The notes under the pieces: model-generated | Database searches by the model: none | The model's input: only the letters and a program-made list of their open reading frames with translations | What the model was told of the DNA's origin: nothing | Source of the DNA: Brevibacterium sp. UCMA 11754 | Lineage (GTDB): Bacteria; Actinomycetota; Actinomycetes; Actinomycetales; Brevibacteriaceae | Direction of reading: 5' to 3' | Length of the DNA: 64,000 nt | NCBI RefSeq assembly: GCF_021532275.1 | Contig: NZ_JACBOT010000006.1 | Location: 1-64,000 of the forward strand | Shown: one piece after another, positions 17,777 through 26,377 of the stretch | Numbering within the stretch: the first letter of the stretch is position 1 | How the letters are laid out: every line of letters begins with the position of its first letter | Program-made: the position numbers and the translations under genes

Positions 17777-18499
17777 ATGGGTACTATCTTCCTTTATGAG
17801 ATCGGCGGCACCGCCATGCTCATGCTGCTCGGCGTCGGCGTCGTCGCCAATGTGGTTCTGGGTAAGACGAAGGGCAACGGCGGAGGCTGGCTCCTCATCT
17901 CGTTCGGTTGGGGCCTGGCGGTCTTTGCCGGTGTCTTCGTCGCCTTCAAGACCGGAGCGCACCTCAACCCGGCGGTGACCTTCGGCATCCTCTTCAGCGA
18001 CGCCGACGAATACGCCAAGGGCATTCCGATCACCTTTGCCAACACCATCGCCTACCTTGCGGCCGAGATGATCGGTGCCATGATCGGTGCGTTCCTCGCC
18101 TGGGCCGTGTACAAGAAGCACTACGACGAGGAGAAGGACGCCGGCAACATCCTCGGCACCTTCTCGACCGGACCGGAGATCCGCAGCTACGGCTGGAACT
18201 TCGTCACAGAGGTCATCGCCACGTTCGTCCTCGTGTTCGTCATCCTGCTCTTCGGCGGAACCCCGGACAAGCTGGGACCACTGGCCGTCGGACTCCTCGT
18301 CGTCGCCATCGGCGCCTCCTTGGGCGGCCCGACCGGCTACGCGATCAACCCGGCACGTGACCTCGGCCCCCGCATCGTCCACGCCCTGCTGCCCATCCCG
18401 AACAAGGGCAAATCGGACTGGGCGTACTCATGGGTGCCGATCGCCGGACCCCTGGTCGGCGCCATCATCGCCGGACTGCTTTCCCGAGCCTTCGTCTGA
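17777..18499 (+). CDS. glpF: Glycerol uptake facilitator (aquaglyceroporin)
   Basis: A 240-residue MIP-family channel with six transmembrane segments and two NPA half-helices: HLNPAVTFG (about residue 65) and AINPARDLGPR (about 195). The Arg after the second NPA and the Asp of NPARD fit the glycerol-conducting subgroup. TAGGAG lies upstream of the ATG. The gene is between glpD and glpK, with 37 and 62 base gaps. Confidence 0.94.
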   Translation: MGTIFLYEIGGTAMLMLLGVGVVANVVLGKTKGNGGGWLLISFGWGLAVFAGVFVAFKTGAHLNPAVTFGILFSDADEYAKGIPITFANTIAYLAAEMIGAMIGAFLAWAVYKKHYDEEKDAGNILGTFSTGPEIRSYGWNFVTEVIATFVLVFVILLFGGTPDKLGPLAVGLLVVAIGASLGGPTGYAINPARDLGPRIVHALLPIPNKGKSDWAYSWVPIAGPLVGAIIAGLLSRAFV

Positions 18500-18561
18500 G
18501 CCCATCGGACCTCGTCTGAGACACCAGCAATCCACAGCATCACCTCGCCATAGGAGTCAGC

Positions 18562-20094
18562 ATGAGTCAGGAAAAGTTCATCCTCGCCATCGACCAGGGC
18601 ACCACCTCGTCGCGGGCCATCGTCTTCAACCACGACGGACAGATCGTGTCCTCGGGCCAGCTTGAGCACGAGCAGATCTTCCCCCGCGCCGGCTGGGTCG
18701 AGCACGACCCGTTGGAGATCATCAGGAACACGAACGAGGCGATCGGTCAGGCCCTGACCCGCGCCGGCATCAACCGCCACCAGCTCGAGGGTGTGGGCAT
18801 CACGAATCAGCGTGAGACCACGGTCATCTGGAACAAGAACACCGGCAAGCCCGTCTACAACGCGATCGTCTGGCAGGACACACGGACCCAGAAGATCTGC
18901 GATGAACTCGCCGGAGACGAAGGGCCCGACAAGTACAAGGAGCGCGTCGGCCTGCCCCTGGCGACGTACTTCGCGGGACCGAAGGCCAAGTGGGTCTTCG
19001 ACAACGTCGAGGGCGTCAAGGAGTCCGCTGAAGCCGGCGAACTGCTCTTCGGCACCATGGACACCTGGGTTCTCTGGAACCTCACCGGCGGCGTCAACGG
19101 CGGAGTCCACGTCACCGACGTCACGAACGCCTCGCGCACGATGCTCATGAACATCAAGAGCCTCGACTGGAACGAGGAGATCGCCGGCGACATGGGCATT
19201 CCCGTCGCGATGCTCCCAGAGATCAAGTCCTGTTCGGAGGTCTACGGCTACGGCGCCAAGAACGGCCTCATCATCGACACTCCGATCTGCGGCATCGTCG
19301 GCGACCAGCAGGCGGCGACCTTCGGTCAGGCGTGCTTTGAGAAGGGCCAGGCCAAGAACACCTACGGCACCGGCAACTTCATGCTCATCAACACCGGCAA
19401 CGAGCCCGTGGCCAGCAAGAACGGACTGCTGACGACTGTCGCCTACAAGATCGGCGACAACGCGGCCGTCTACGCACTCGAAGGCTCCGTGGCCGTGACC
19501 GGTTCCCTCGTGCAGTGGTTGCGCGACAACTTCGGCATCATCTCCGAGGCCCCCGAGGTCGAGACACTCGCGAAACAGGTCGACGACAACGGCGGCTGCT
19601 ACATCGTGCCGGCTTTCTCGGGACTCTTCGCCCCGCACTGGGAGTCTGACGCACGCGGAGTGATGGTGGGACTGACACGCTTCGTCAATAAGAACCACAT
19701 CGCCAGGGCGGCTCTCGAGTCGGTGGCATTCCAATCCCGCGAGGTCCTCGATGCGATGGACCTCGATTCGGGAGTCAAACTCACCGAGCTCAAGGTCGAT
19801 GGCGGCATGGTCGCCAACGAAACGCTCATGCAGTTCCAGGCTGACCTCCTCGGCGTGCCCGTCATCCGCCCCGAGGTCGTCGAGACCACGGCTCTGGGTG
19901 CGGCCTACGCCGCAGGCATCGCCGTGAAGTTCTGGGAAGGTGAGGAGGACGTGAAGAGCAACTGGCGTGAGGACAAGCGCTGGCTGCCGTCGATGGACGA
20001 GGACACGGTCGCTCGCGCCTACCGACTGTGGAACAAAGCAGTCGAGAAGTCGAAGAACTGGGTCGACGAGGACGTCGAAGCCCTCCAAGGCTGA
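18562..20094 (+). CDS. glpK: Glycerol kinase
   Basis: A 510-residue FGGY-family kinase that phosphorylates glycerol to glycerol-3-phosphate, trapping what GlpF lets in. Signature segments: [18 protein letters not shown] at the N terminus, [46 protein letters not shown] and the C-terminal [18 protein letters not shown]. Full length. ATAGGAG precedes the ATG. It is the last gene of the glp group. Confidence 0.96.
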   Translation: MSQEKFILAIDQGTTSSRAIVFNHDGQIVSSGQLEHEQIFPRAGWVEHDPLEIIRNTNEAIGQALTRAGINRHQLEGVGITNQRETTVIWNKNTGKPVYNAIVWQDTRTQKICDELAGDEGPDKYKERVGLPLATYFAGPKAKWVFDNVEGVKESAEAGELLFGTMDTWVLWNLTGGVNGGVHVTDVTNASRTMLMNIKSLDWNEEIAGDMGIPVAMLPEIKSCSEVYGYGAKNGLIIDTPICGIVGDQQAATFGQACFEKGQAKNTYGTGNFMLINTGNEPVASKNGLLTTVAYKIGDNAAVYALEGSVAVTGSLVQWLRDNFGIISEAPEVETLAKQVDDNGGCYIVPAFSGLFAPHWESDARGVMVGLTRFVNKNHIARAALESVAFQSREVLDAMDLDSGVKLTELKVDGGMVANETLMQFQADLLGVPVIRPEVVETTALGAAYAAGIAVKFWEGEEDVKSNWREDKRWLPSMDEDTVARAYRLWNKAVEKSKNWVDEDVEALQG

Positions 20095-20129
20095 CCTCCG
20101 GTCGAGGCCGGCCCTCGCCGAGGTGGGCC

Positions 20130-20258
20130 TCAGCCGAGGTTGATCGTGAACATGCGCTCTGGCACCGCCGGGGACACTGCGTCGAGGATGTGGGTGACCT
20201 CTGTGCGGTGCCAGAGCGCATCGTCGACGCGGGCGCGGCGAACTCGACGATCAGCCAT
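20130..20258 (-). CDS. Possible 42-residue small protein
   Basis: A short minus-strand frame between two plus-strand genes. It starts MADRRVRRARVDDALWHRT and ends PERMFTINLG. GAAGGT lies six bases before the ATG, and about four fifths of its codons end in G or C, as in real genes of this window. It is basic at the N terminus and amphipathic in the middle (EVTHILDAV). A perfect 17-bp inverted repeat lies within it. No family is recognised. It could be a genuine small protein, or the remnant of one. Confidence 0.35.
   Translation of the reverse strand: MADRRVRRARVDDALWHRTEVTHILDAVSPAVPERMFTINLG
20152..20221. repeat. Perfect 17-bp inverted repeat with 36-bp spacer
   Basis: The arms at 20152-20168 (ATGCGCTCTGGCACCGC) and 20205-20221 are exact reverse complements. 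The hairpin lies downstream of glpK, so it may terminate the glp transcript, although no T-run follows. It also encodes parts of the small minus-strand frame described above. Confidence 0.7.
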
Positions 20259-20319
20259 CGCTCTACCTTCGCGACCTCAGGGCTTATGCTTTCTGAGGGA
20301 ATATGGAATCTTCGAGGAC

Positions 20320-20325
20320 TAAACT
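20320..20325 (+). promoter_or_regulatory. Predicted -10, leaderless TIM-barrel gene
   Basis: TAAACT lies seven bases before the ATG at 20333. It is the same hexamer as in front of ppx and decides between ATG 20303 and 20333. Confidence 0.45.
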
Positions 20326-20332
20326 GGGTGAG

Positions 20333-21331
20333 ATGAGCAGGGCGAAACGGTCGAAGTCAGCACGTAAGGTCTACACCGCAAAGAATTCCGCGCGGTCCAA
20401 TTCGCGACGGCACCGTGAGTACTTCGACAGCCATCAGGTCTACGACCACGAGACCCAGCACAGTTCGGACCACCAGATCCGGATCGGACTCTCCAGCTCC
20501 TCTGTGTCACCGATGACCGTTGCCGAGACCTTCTCCCAAGCGGCCGAACACGGCTACGACGGTGTCGAGATCATGGTCACCCACAATGCCGAGACCCGCG
20601 ACGTCGACCTCATCAACGGCCTGGCCGCGGAGACCGGACTCGAGGTCATGTCCCTGCACGCACCGACGCTGCTCTTCCTGCCTCGCGTCCTGCACAAGGA
20701 CCACTGGGAGAAGCTGCGCATCACCGCGAACCTCGCCAAGGCGGTTGGCGCCAAAACTGTGGTCCTGCATCCGCCGTTTCGGTGGCAGGGGGAGTACGCG
20801 CTGGGCTTCGTCGACGGTGTGCGGCAGGTGTCAGAGGAGACCGGAGTCGTCCTCGCCGTGGAGAACATGTACCCCTGGCGCGCAGGCGTACGCGAGGTCC
20901 TCGTCTACTATCCCGACTGGAACCCTCTCGACGAGGACTACGATGCCCTCACCTTCGACTTCTCCCATGCCTCGACTGCTGGGATGAACGCCGTCGAGAC
21001 CGTGTCGGAGATCTTCGACAAACTCCGTCACGTCCATCTCACCGACGGCTCCGGATCCCTCAAGGACGAACATCTGATCCCCGGCGCCGGCACCATGCCC
21101 GTGGCCGAAACCCTGCAGCTCCTGGCCAAACGCAACTGGTCCGGCGACGTCGTCGTTGAAGTCAACACACGATTCGTGACGAAGAAGTCCACTCGGGAGC
21201 AGATGCTCGCCGACTCCCTTGCCTTCGCCCGCACCCACCTCGGCCTTGAGACCGAGGACCGCCACCGCAACGCCTCGAGCCACGTGCGCACCAGTGAGAC
21301 AGGTGCCAGCGAGAGACAGTCGAACAACTGA
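20333..21331 (+). CDS. Xylose isomerase-like TIM barrel protein (sugar phosphate isomerase/epimerase family)
   Basis: A 332-residue protein with a basic, probably disordered N-terminal extension (about residues 1-48, rich in Arg, Lys, Ser) followed by an AP endonuclease 2-type TIM barrel. Barrel strands and metal ligands are visible: HGYDGVEIMVTH, VMSLHAPTLLF, KTVVLHPPFRW, GVVLAVENMYPW, ALTFDFSHAST, HVHLTDGSG and DVVVEVNTR. It lies just upstream of proC, as in the M. tuberculosis block remembered as Rv0498-Rv0500. The substrate is unknown; DNA repair, sugar isomerisation and hydroxypyruvate-type reactions all occur in this fold. Confidence 0.85.
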   Translation: MSRAKRSKSARKVYTAKNSARSNSRRHREYFDSHQVYDHETQHSSDHQIRIGLSSSSVSPMTVAETFSQAAEHGYDGVEIMVTHNAETRDVDLINGLAAETGLEVMSLHAPTLLFLPRVLHKDHWEKLRITANLAKAVGAKTVVLHPPFRWQGEYALGFVDGVRQVSEETGVVLAVENMYPWRAGVREVLVYYPDWNPLDEDYDALTFDFSHASTAGMNAVETVSEIFDKLRHVHLTDGSGSLKDEHLIPGAGTMPVAETLQLLAKRNWSGDVVVEVNTRFVTKKSTREQMLADSLAFARTHLGLETEDRHRNASSHVRTSETGASERQSNN

Positions 21332-21378
21332 ACACAGAACGCACGCCAACAAAACCACCACAGAAAGGCAGGTCTGAT

Positions 21379-22215
21379 TTGACCTCCATCGCCTCCATCG
21401 GCACTGGAAACATGGGCTCGGCACTGATCAAGGGAATCCTGAGCGCCGACGAGAAGCTCGACGTTCGCGCGACGACCAATTCGGCCGCCTCGGCGAAGCG
21501 ACTCGCTGCGGATCTCCCGAGCGCGACCATCATCTCGTTGGAAGACGATGCCGAGGCCAACCAGAAGGCCGCTGCAGGTGCGGACTTCGTCTTCCTCGGC
21601 ATCAAACCGTGGATGATGGCCGACACGCTGCGCGAGCTCGCCCCGAGCCTGGACGCGAACACAGTCCTCGTCTCGATGGCTGCCGGTGTCGCCATGGACG
21701 ATCTGGCCACGCTGGCGCCGAAGAACCCGATCGTGCGAATCATGCCCAACACCCCCAGCGCCATCGGACACGGCGTCATCGCCCTCGCCCCCTCCGCCGA
21801 GGTGGACGAGACCACAGTGGACACACTGCGGACTCTGCTGTCCGGAGCAGGGCTCGTTGTGGCCCTGGAGGAAGCGGAGATCCCTGCCATGACAGGAATC
21901 TCAGGCTCCGGAGTGGCCTACTTCTTCCTCCTGGCCGAGACGATGATCGCCGCCGGTGTGAAGATGGGACTGAGCGAGGAGACGGCCAAGCAGATGGTCG
22001 TGGCCACTGCGGATGGGGCAGGTCGACTCCTGAGCGAGAAGCCGGACCCGAGCGCACAGCGTCAGGCGGTGAGCAGCAAGGGCGGCACCACACTCGCCGG
22101 ACTGCAGACCTTCATCGACGCAGGGCTCTTCGATATCGCCGAGGCGGCTGCCCAGGCTGCAGGCGACCGGTCTCTTGAAATGGAGAAGGAGAACTCCGCA
22201 GTCATCAACGGCTGA
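21379..22215 (+). CDS. proC: Pyrroline-5-carboxylate reductase
   Basis: A 278-residue NAD(P)H-dependent enzyme for the last step of proline synthesis. The Rossmann motif is GTGNMGSALIKGIL, the nicotinamide region is FVFLGIKPWMM and MPNTPSAIGHGV, and the C-terminal dimer domain carries the family signature around GISGSGVAYFFLLAE and SSKGGTTLAGLQTF. The start is TTG at 21379 with GAAAGGCAGG upstream. The gene ends nine bases from the convergent regulator gene. Confidence 0.95.
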   Translation: MTSIASIGTGNMGSALIKGILSADEKLDVRATTNSAASAKRLAADLPSATIISLEDDAEANQKAAAGADFVFLGIKPWMMADTLRELAPSLDANTVLVSMAAGVAMDDLATLAPKNPIVRIMPNTPSAIGHGVIALAPSAEVDETTVDTLRTLLSGAGLVVALEEAEIPAMTGISGSGVAYFFLLAETMIAAGVKMGLSEETAKQMVVATADGAGRLLSEKPDPSAQRQAVSSKGGTTLAGLQTFIDAGLFDIAEAAAQAAGDRSLEMEKENSAVING

Positions 22216-22224
22216 GACCCCGAA

Positions 22225-23106
22225 TCAAGGTAGAGCCCCGGCCGACCTTGCGATGGACACTGCCTCATGCCGGGTGCCGGCCGAAAGTTTGACCATGGCC
22301 GTATTCAGGTAGGACTTCACGGTCGACTCCCGCAGTCCCAGCCCCTCGGCGATCCGGGCATTCGACCATCCCAATGCCACATGCGAGAGAATGTCGGTTT
22401 CCCTGGGGGAGAGGCTGACAGCGGGCGTCGGGTTCGGGAACAGATCGGAATTGTGGCCGGAGAGGATATCAGCCAGGCGGTTCTCCACGACGGTCAGTCG
22501 CTGGCGCATCTCGTTCTCATCGACGCCTGAACGGATCGAGCGCAGCTCCGCATAGGTGCGTCGCAGAGCTTCCCTGCTCGAGGACTCGAGATCGGAGTAC
22601 AGACGCTCGGGCTCGATTGGGTCCTCGGGTTGTGGGGGCTGACTGAGCCGACCCAGATCCACTGACAGCTGCCTGACACGTTTGACCAGGTCGCTCGTCT
22701 GCGGCGCCGCAGAGTTGTAGTTTTTGCGATGACCGCAGTAGATCATGCCGGTGACGTCACCGCCGCGTAGCGTCGGGACGGCGATGAGCACCTTGATTCC
22801 CTCGCCGAGGATCTCTTCGTCGTAGTGATGAGTGATGAAGGGGTCGAGTCCGTAGTCCTTCGTCAGCTGTGGAGTGCCTTCGGTGAGCGCACGTCCGCCG
22901 AGCCCACGTCCGGTGCTGACGATGAGCGAGGAGAGGCGGTCCTTGCCGCCTCCGGCCACCGCCTCGACGGTGACCTCGTCCTCGTCGACCGTTCCGCCGA
23001 AGACCACATCACCGGTTCCGCTGCGGTGCAGAGAGTCGATGGCTTCGACGAAGAGTCGGCGAGTCTCGGCCTTCAGCGCCCGAGATTCTCTAGTTTTGGT
23101 ATTCAT
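22225..23106 (-). CDS. LuxR-type regulator with GAF-like domain, RamA-like
   Basis: A 293-residue regulator. The N-terminal about 190 residues look like a GAF-type sensor (TGRGLGGRALTEGTPQ, IKVLIAVPTLRGGDVTGMIYCG). The C-terminal LuxR helix-turn-helix is at about 229-290 (LSPRETDILSHVALGWSNARIAEGLGLRESTVKSYLN). Size and layout match RamA of Corynebacterium glutamicum, the activator of acetate genes. The divergent neighbours are DUF485 and actP, an acetate permease, which supports that role by position. ATG 23106 has TAGCTT six bases upstream, so the mRNA is probably leaderless. Orthology to RamA is inferred. Confidence 0.82.
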   Translation of the reverse strand: MNTKTRESRALKAETRRLFVEAIDSLHRSGTGDVVFGGTVDEDEVTVEAVAGGGKDRLSSLIVSTGRGLGGRALTEGTPQLTKDYGLDPFITHHYDEEILGEGIKVLIAVPTLRGGDVTGMIYCGHRKNYNSAAPQTSDLVKRVRQLSVDLGRLSQPPQPEDPIEPERLYSDLESSSREALRRTYAELRSIRSGVDENEMRQRLTVVENRLADILSGHNSDLFPNPTPAVSLSPRETDILSHVALGWSNARIAEGLGLRESTVKSYLNTAMVKLSAGTRHEAVSIARSAGALP

Positions 23107-23112
23107 GTGAAC

Positions 23113-23118
23113 AAGCTA
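23113..23118 (-). promoter_or_regulatory. Predicted -10 of the RamA-like gene with overlapping inverted repeat
   Basis: Minus-strand TAGCTT is six bases from the ATG. The inverted repeat TACCA (23117-23121) / TGGTA (23130-23134) overlaps it, and a CCCC run (23137-23140) lies next to it. RamA of C. glutamicum is known to bind short C or G runs, so autoregulation and control of DUF485-actP from this region are plausible. Confidence 0.4.
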
Positions 23119-23217
23119 CCAACTTTCGGTGGTATTCCCCAGCGCCGACTGACCGTTAGTTTAAAGTTGTGTGATTCAGACCACTGATGCTCGACGCACG
23201 TTCCGAATGGAGAAGCA

Positions 23218-23559
23218 ATGACCGATCCCGTCAGTACTCGGGTCGATTTCCTCATCGAAGAGGAGAATCCCGAATTCAAAGCACTTAAGCGCAAAAGGTT
23301 CTCGGTGGTGATACCACTGTCGATCGGATTCATGGCGTGGTACTTCCTCTACGTCATCCTGAGCACCTACGCGCACGATTTCATGTCCACGAAGGTCATC
23401 GGTGAGATCAACCTCGGGTTGGTCCTCGGCCTCCTGCAGTTCGTGACGACCTTCGCGATCACGATGTTCTACGTCTCGTTCGCGAACAAGAAACTGGATC
23501 CGCCGGCCTCGGCGATCCGCGAACGCCTCCAGCAGCAGTCGGAAGGAACCACCCCATGA
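23218..23559 (+). CDS. DUF485 membrane protein, partner of acetate permease
   Basis: A 113-residue protein with two hydrophobic segments (VIPLSIGFMAWYFLYVILSTY and INLGLVLGLLQFVTTFAITMFY), the usual DUF485 topology. DUF485 genes habitually precede actP-type symporters. Here the ATGA overlap with the next gene enforces coupled translation. It probably assists membrane assembly or function of the symporter; no enzymatic motif is present. GGAG lies upstream of the ATG. Confidence 0.88.
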   Translation: MTDPVSTRVDFLIEEENPEFKALKRKRFSVVIPLSIGFMAWYFLYVILSTYAHDFMSTKVIGEINLGLVLGLLQFVTTFAITMFYVSFANKKLDPPASAIRERLQQQSEGTTP

Positions 23560-25202
23560 GCACAGTCGCCATAGGAGACCTCTTCGCTTCAAGTCTCGAC
23601 AAAGTGTCCCAAGGCGTGACCGAGGTCGAGAACAACCCGATCCTCAACATCACGATCTTCGCCGCCTTCGTCGCGGTCACGATGTTCATCGTCCTGCGGG
23701 CCAGCAAGAACAACAAATCCGCTTCCGACTACTATGCGGGCGGCAGGTCCTTCACCGGCCCCCAGAACGGGTTCGCGATCGCAGGTGACTACCTGTCTGC
23801 GGCTTCGTTCCTGGGCATCTGTGGTGCGATCGCGGTCAACGGCTACGATGGCTTCCTGTATTCGATCGGCTTCCTCGTGGCCTGGCTCGTCGCTTTGCTC
23901 ATCGTCGCAGAGCTGATGCGCAATACCGGCAAGTTCACGATGGCCGACGTGCTGTCCTTCCGCCTCAAGCAGCGCCCTGTGCGGATGGCGGCAGCGCTGT
24001 CAACTCTGGCAGTCTGCTTCTTCTACCTCCTGGCCCAGATGGCCGGAGCCGGTGGCCTCGTGTCATTGCTCATGGGCATCGACGGCAAGGTCGGCCAATC
24101 ACTGGTCGTTGCCGTGGTCGGTGCGCTCATGATCATCTACGTGCTGGTCGGCGGCATGAAGGGCACCACCTGGGTCCAGATCGTCAAAGCGGTCCTGCTC
24201 ATCCTCGGCGCCTTCGCAATGACCATCTGGGTCCTCGCTCTCAACGGGTTCAACCTCTCGACCCTTCTCGCCTCGGCAGTCAACAACTCGGGCGTCGGTG
24301 AGGCAATCCTCGAACCAGGTCAGCAGTACGGTGAGAACCCGCTCGACTTCATCTCCTTGGCACTGGCCCTGGTGCTCGGCACCGCTGGTCTGCCGCACGT
24401 TCTGATGCGCTTCTACACGGTGCCGTCGGCGAAGGAGGCTCGTCGTTCTGTGGTGTGGGCCATCTGGCTCATCGGTGCGTTCTACCTGTTCACCCTCATC
24501 CTCGGATACGGTGCAGCAGCACTTGTGGGTGCCGATGCGATTGAGAACGCACCGGGCGGAGTGAATTCGGCGGCACCGTTGCTGGCTCTCCACCTCGGCG
24601 GGCCCCTCCTCATGGGCTTCATCTCGGCCGTGGCCTTCGCGACGATCCTCGCGGTGGTCGCCGGTCTCGCGATCACCGCGGCTGCGTCCTTCGCTCACGA
24701 TATCTATGCGAGCGTCATCAAGAAGGGCAAGGTCGAAGACCCCGACGCTGAAGTCAAGATCGCACGTCGCACGGTCATCGTCATCGGTGCCGTGGCGATC
24801 ATCGGCGGCATCGGAGTGCAAGGGCAGAACATTGCATTCCTCGTGGCACTCGCCTTCGCAGTCGCGGCCAGCGCGAACCTCCCGACGATCGTCTACTCGC
24901 TGTTCTGGAAGCGCTTCACCACCCGCGGTGCGGTGTGGTCGATCTACGGTGGTCTGGGATCTGCAATCCTGCTGATCGCGTTCTCGCCGGTCGTCTCCGG
25001 TTCCGAGACCGCGATGATTCCAGGTGCAGACTTCGTGCTCTTCCCGCTGTCGAATCCCGGAATCATCTCGATTCCGCTCGGCTTCCTCCTCGGCTGGATC
25101 GCGTCGATCACCGACAAGACAGTCGAGAGCCCCGAGCTGGCCGCGGAGATGGACGTTCGCGCCCACACCGGGTTCGGCGCCGAGGAGGCTGTCGAACACT
25201 GA
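23556..25202 (+). CDS. actP: Sodium:solute symporter, cation/acetate type
   Basis: A 548-residue SSF-family transporter with about 13 transmembrane segments. Family signatures: SDYYAGGRSFTGPQNGFAIAGDYLSAASFLG near the N terminus and LPHVLMRFYTVPSAKEARRS in the middle, typical of ActP/MctC. It imports acetate, and perhaps propionate and pyruvate, with Na+ or H+. It sits downstream of DUF485 and opposite the RamA-like regulator, which fits acetate utilisation. Propionate uptake would also feed the methylcitrate cycle encoded earlier in the window. Confidence 0.92.
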   Translation: MSTVAIGDLFASSLDKVSQGVTEVENNPILNITIFAAFVAVTMFIVLRASKNNKSASDYYAGGRSFTGPQNGFAIAGDYLSAASFLGICGAIAVNGYDGFLYSIGFLVAWLVALLIVAELMRNTGKFTMADVLSFRLKQRPVRMAAALSTLAVCFFYLLAQMAGAGGLVSLLMGIDGKVGQSLVVAVVGALMIIYVLVGGMKGTTWVQIVKAVLLILGAFAMTIWVLALNGFNLSTLLASAVNNSGVGEAILEPGQQYGENPLDFISLALALVLGTAGLPHVLMRFYTVPSAKEARRSVVWAIWLIGAFYLFTLILGYGAAALVGADAIENAPGGVNSAAPLLALHLGGPLLMGFISAVAFATILAVVAGLAITAAASFAHDIYASVIKKGKVEDPDAEVKIARRTVIVIGAVAIIGGIGVQGQNIAFLVALAFAVAASANLPTIVYSLFWKRFTTRGAVWSIYGGLGSAILLIAFSPVVSGSETAMIPGADFVLFPLSNPGIISIPLGFLLGWIASITDKTVESPELAAEMDVRAHTGFGAEEAVEH

Positions 25203-25289
25203 GTGTGAGACATAGTGCTCGTACGACATGATGCTGAGGGGGTGGCTGCGGCCGCCCTCTCAGGCGTTGTTGCAGCATTCCCCTGCAGG

Positions 25290-25342
25290 GACTCCCTCCC
25301 GAAGATATACACTGAGGGAGTCGATATACACTGAGGGAGTCG
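25290..25342 (+). repeat. Hairpin with tandemly duplicated 3' arm downstream of actP
   Basis: GACTCCCTC (25290-25298) can pair with GAGGGAGTC at 25314-25322 or at 25333-25341. The second copy arises from an exact 19-bp tandem duplication (25305-25323 and 25324-25342, beginning ATATACACTGAGG). A terminator-like stem for actP is likely, but no T-run follows immediately. Confidence 0.6.
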
Positions 25343-25370
25343 CAGCGGGAACGCTTTCGTCTCTTTATGG

Positions 25371-25376
25371 TATATT
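25371..25376 (+). promoter_or_regulatory. Predicted -10 for tRNA-Gly
   Basis: TATATT lies 31 bases before the mature tRNA start, within an AT-richer stretch unusual for this window. A GAACATGTTC palindrome (25386-25395) lies between it and the tRNA. Confidence 0.45.
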
Positions 25377-25407
25377 CCCTGGTGAGAACATGTTCCGCCG
25401 GTAGATC

Positions 25408-25478
25408 GCGGGCGTAGCTTAATGGTAGAGCCTCGGCTTCCCAAGCCGATGACGCGGGTTCGATTCCCGTCGCCCGCT
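25408..25478 (+). tRNA. tRNA-Gly (anticodon CCC)
   Basis: A 71-base cloverleaf: acceptor GCGGGCG pairs with CGCCCGC plus discriminator T. The D arm contains AGCTTAATGGTAGAGC, the anticodon stem TCGGC/GCCGA holds the loop TTCCCAA (anticodon CCC), and the T arm is CGGGTTCGATTCCCG. CCA is not encoded. It decodes GGG. Confidence 0.97.
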
Positions 25479-25572
25479 CTCGTGCACGTAGGTGGGGTCC
25501 AATTTCCCTCATTGCCGTTCCTGCGCTTCTTGCGCTCCTTCCTGCGCCTTAGTCACCGCGAACCCGCTGCTC

Positions 25573-25619
25573 GCTTGCCCGAAGTGCACAAGTGCTCTAC
25601 CTATGCACTTTCAGCAAGC
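25573..25619. terminator. Long imperfect hairpin between tRNA-Gly and trkA
   Basis: GCTTGC-CCG-AAGTGC (25573-25587) can pair with GCACTT-TCA-GCAAGC (25605-25619): two 6-bp stems separated by a 3x3 internal loop, with a 17-base apical loop. It lies between convergent transcription units and may act as a bidirectional terminator. The remaining intergenic bases (25479-25714) show no gene. Confidence 0.35.
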
Positions 25620-25714
25620 TGGTGCTGTTCGCCAGCCGATAGGGCACCGGCCCGCACTGCTCCCCGCCGGCTCGCACCTCGCCTGCGGCTGAGGCTGCTC
25701 TTCGTCCAGTTGTC

Positions 25715-26377
25715 CTACGGTCGTCCGGCGAAGCGCCCCAGCAGCTCCACGTGGCCGGCGACGATGAGCAGGTCCTGCTTGCCGACGCGGGTCGTGGGCT
25801 CGGCGTATGTGAAGTCGCGCCCGGGGCTCTTGATGCCCACGATCGTGACCCCGTACTTGTCGCGCACGCCGGACTCGCTGAGAGTGAAGCCCTGGATCTC
25901 ACGCGGCGGACGCATCTTCACGACCGCGAAGTGACCTTCGTCGAATTCGATGTACTCCATCATCCGGGAACTCACCAGGTGCGCCACCCGCCGGCCGGCA
26001 TCGGATTCGGGGTAGAGGACATGGTGTGCGCCGATGCGGTGGAGGATCTTGCCGTGTGAGGGGGAGATGGCCTTCGCCCACACCTGACCCACGCCCAGAT
26101 CGACGAGGTTGGCCGTCGTCAGCACACTGTCTTCGATCGAGGTGCCGATGCCGACCACAGCCGCGGAGAAATCACCGGCGCCGACTTGCCGCAGTGCATC
26201 GATGTTGGTGGCATCGGCCTCGACGACATGGGTGAGCTTTCCACTCCAGTCCTTGACCAGCTCGGCGCTGTGTTCGATCGCCATGACCTCGCGTCCCAGC
26301 TTCGCCAGCGTGGCAGCGGTCGATGACCCGAAGCGGCCGAGTCCGATGACTAGGATTGAGGTGTGTTCGTTAGCCAA
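25715..26377 (-). CDS. TrkA/KtrA-type potassium channel gating subunit (RCK)
   Basis: A 220-residue cytosolic regulator. The RCK N-domain has the nucleotide-binding pattern ILVIGLGRFGSSTAATLAKLG with a distal acidic residue in MAIEHS, and the RCK C-domain covers about 140-220. A single RCK unit is KtrA-like rather than the double-domain TrkA of enterobacteria. It binds ATP/ADP or NAD(H) and gates the membrane subunit encoded immediately upstream, whose stop it overlaps by eight bases. Confidence 0.92.
   Translation of the reverse strand: MANEHTSILVIGLGRFGSSTAATLAKLGREVMAIEHSAELVKDWSGKLTHVVEADATNIDALRQVGAGDFSAAVVGIGTSIEDSVLTTANLVDLGVGQVWAKAISPSHGKILHRIGAHHVLYPESDAGRRVAHLVSSRMMEYIEFDEGHFAVVKMRPPREIQGFTLSESGVRDKYGVTIVGIKSPGRDFTYAEPTTRVGKQDLLIVAGHVELLGRFAGRP

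Noticed and set aside
16069..20088. Long antisense frames opposite glpD and glpK (562 and 583 codons)
   Set aside because: Same shadow effect; their translations show no domain, and the plus-strand genes are unambiguous.
20140..20322. Plus-strand 60-codon frame in the glpK to TIM-barrel gap
   Set aside because: It overlaps the next gene's start and shows no ribosome binding site; the minus-strand 42-codon frame is better supported.
25386..25395. GAACATGTTC considered as a LexA (SOS) box
   Set aside because: Actinobacterial LexA sites have four bases between GAAC and GTTC; here there are two, and no SOS gene follows.
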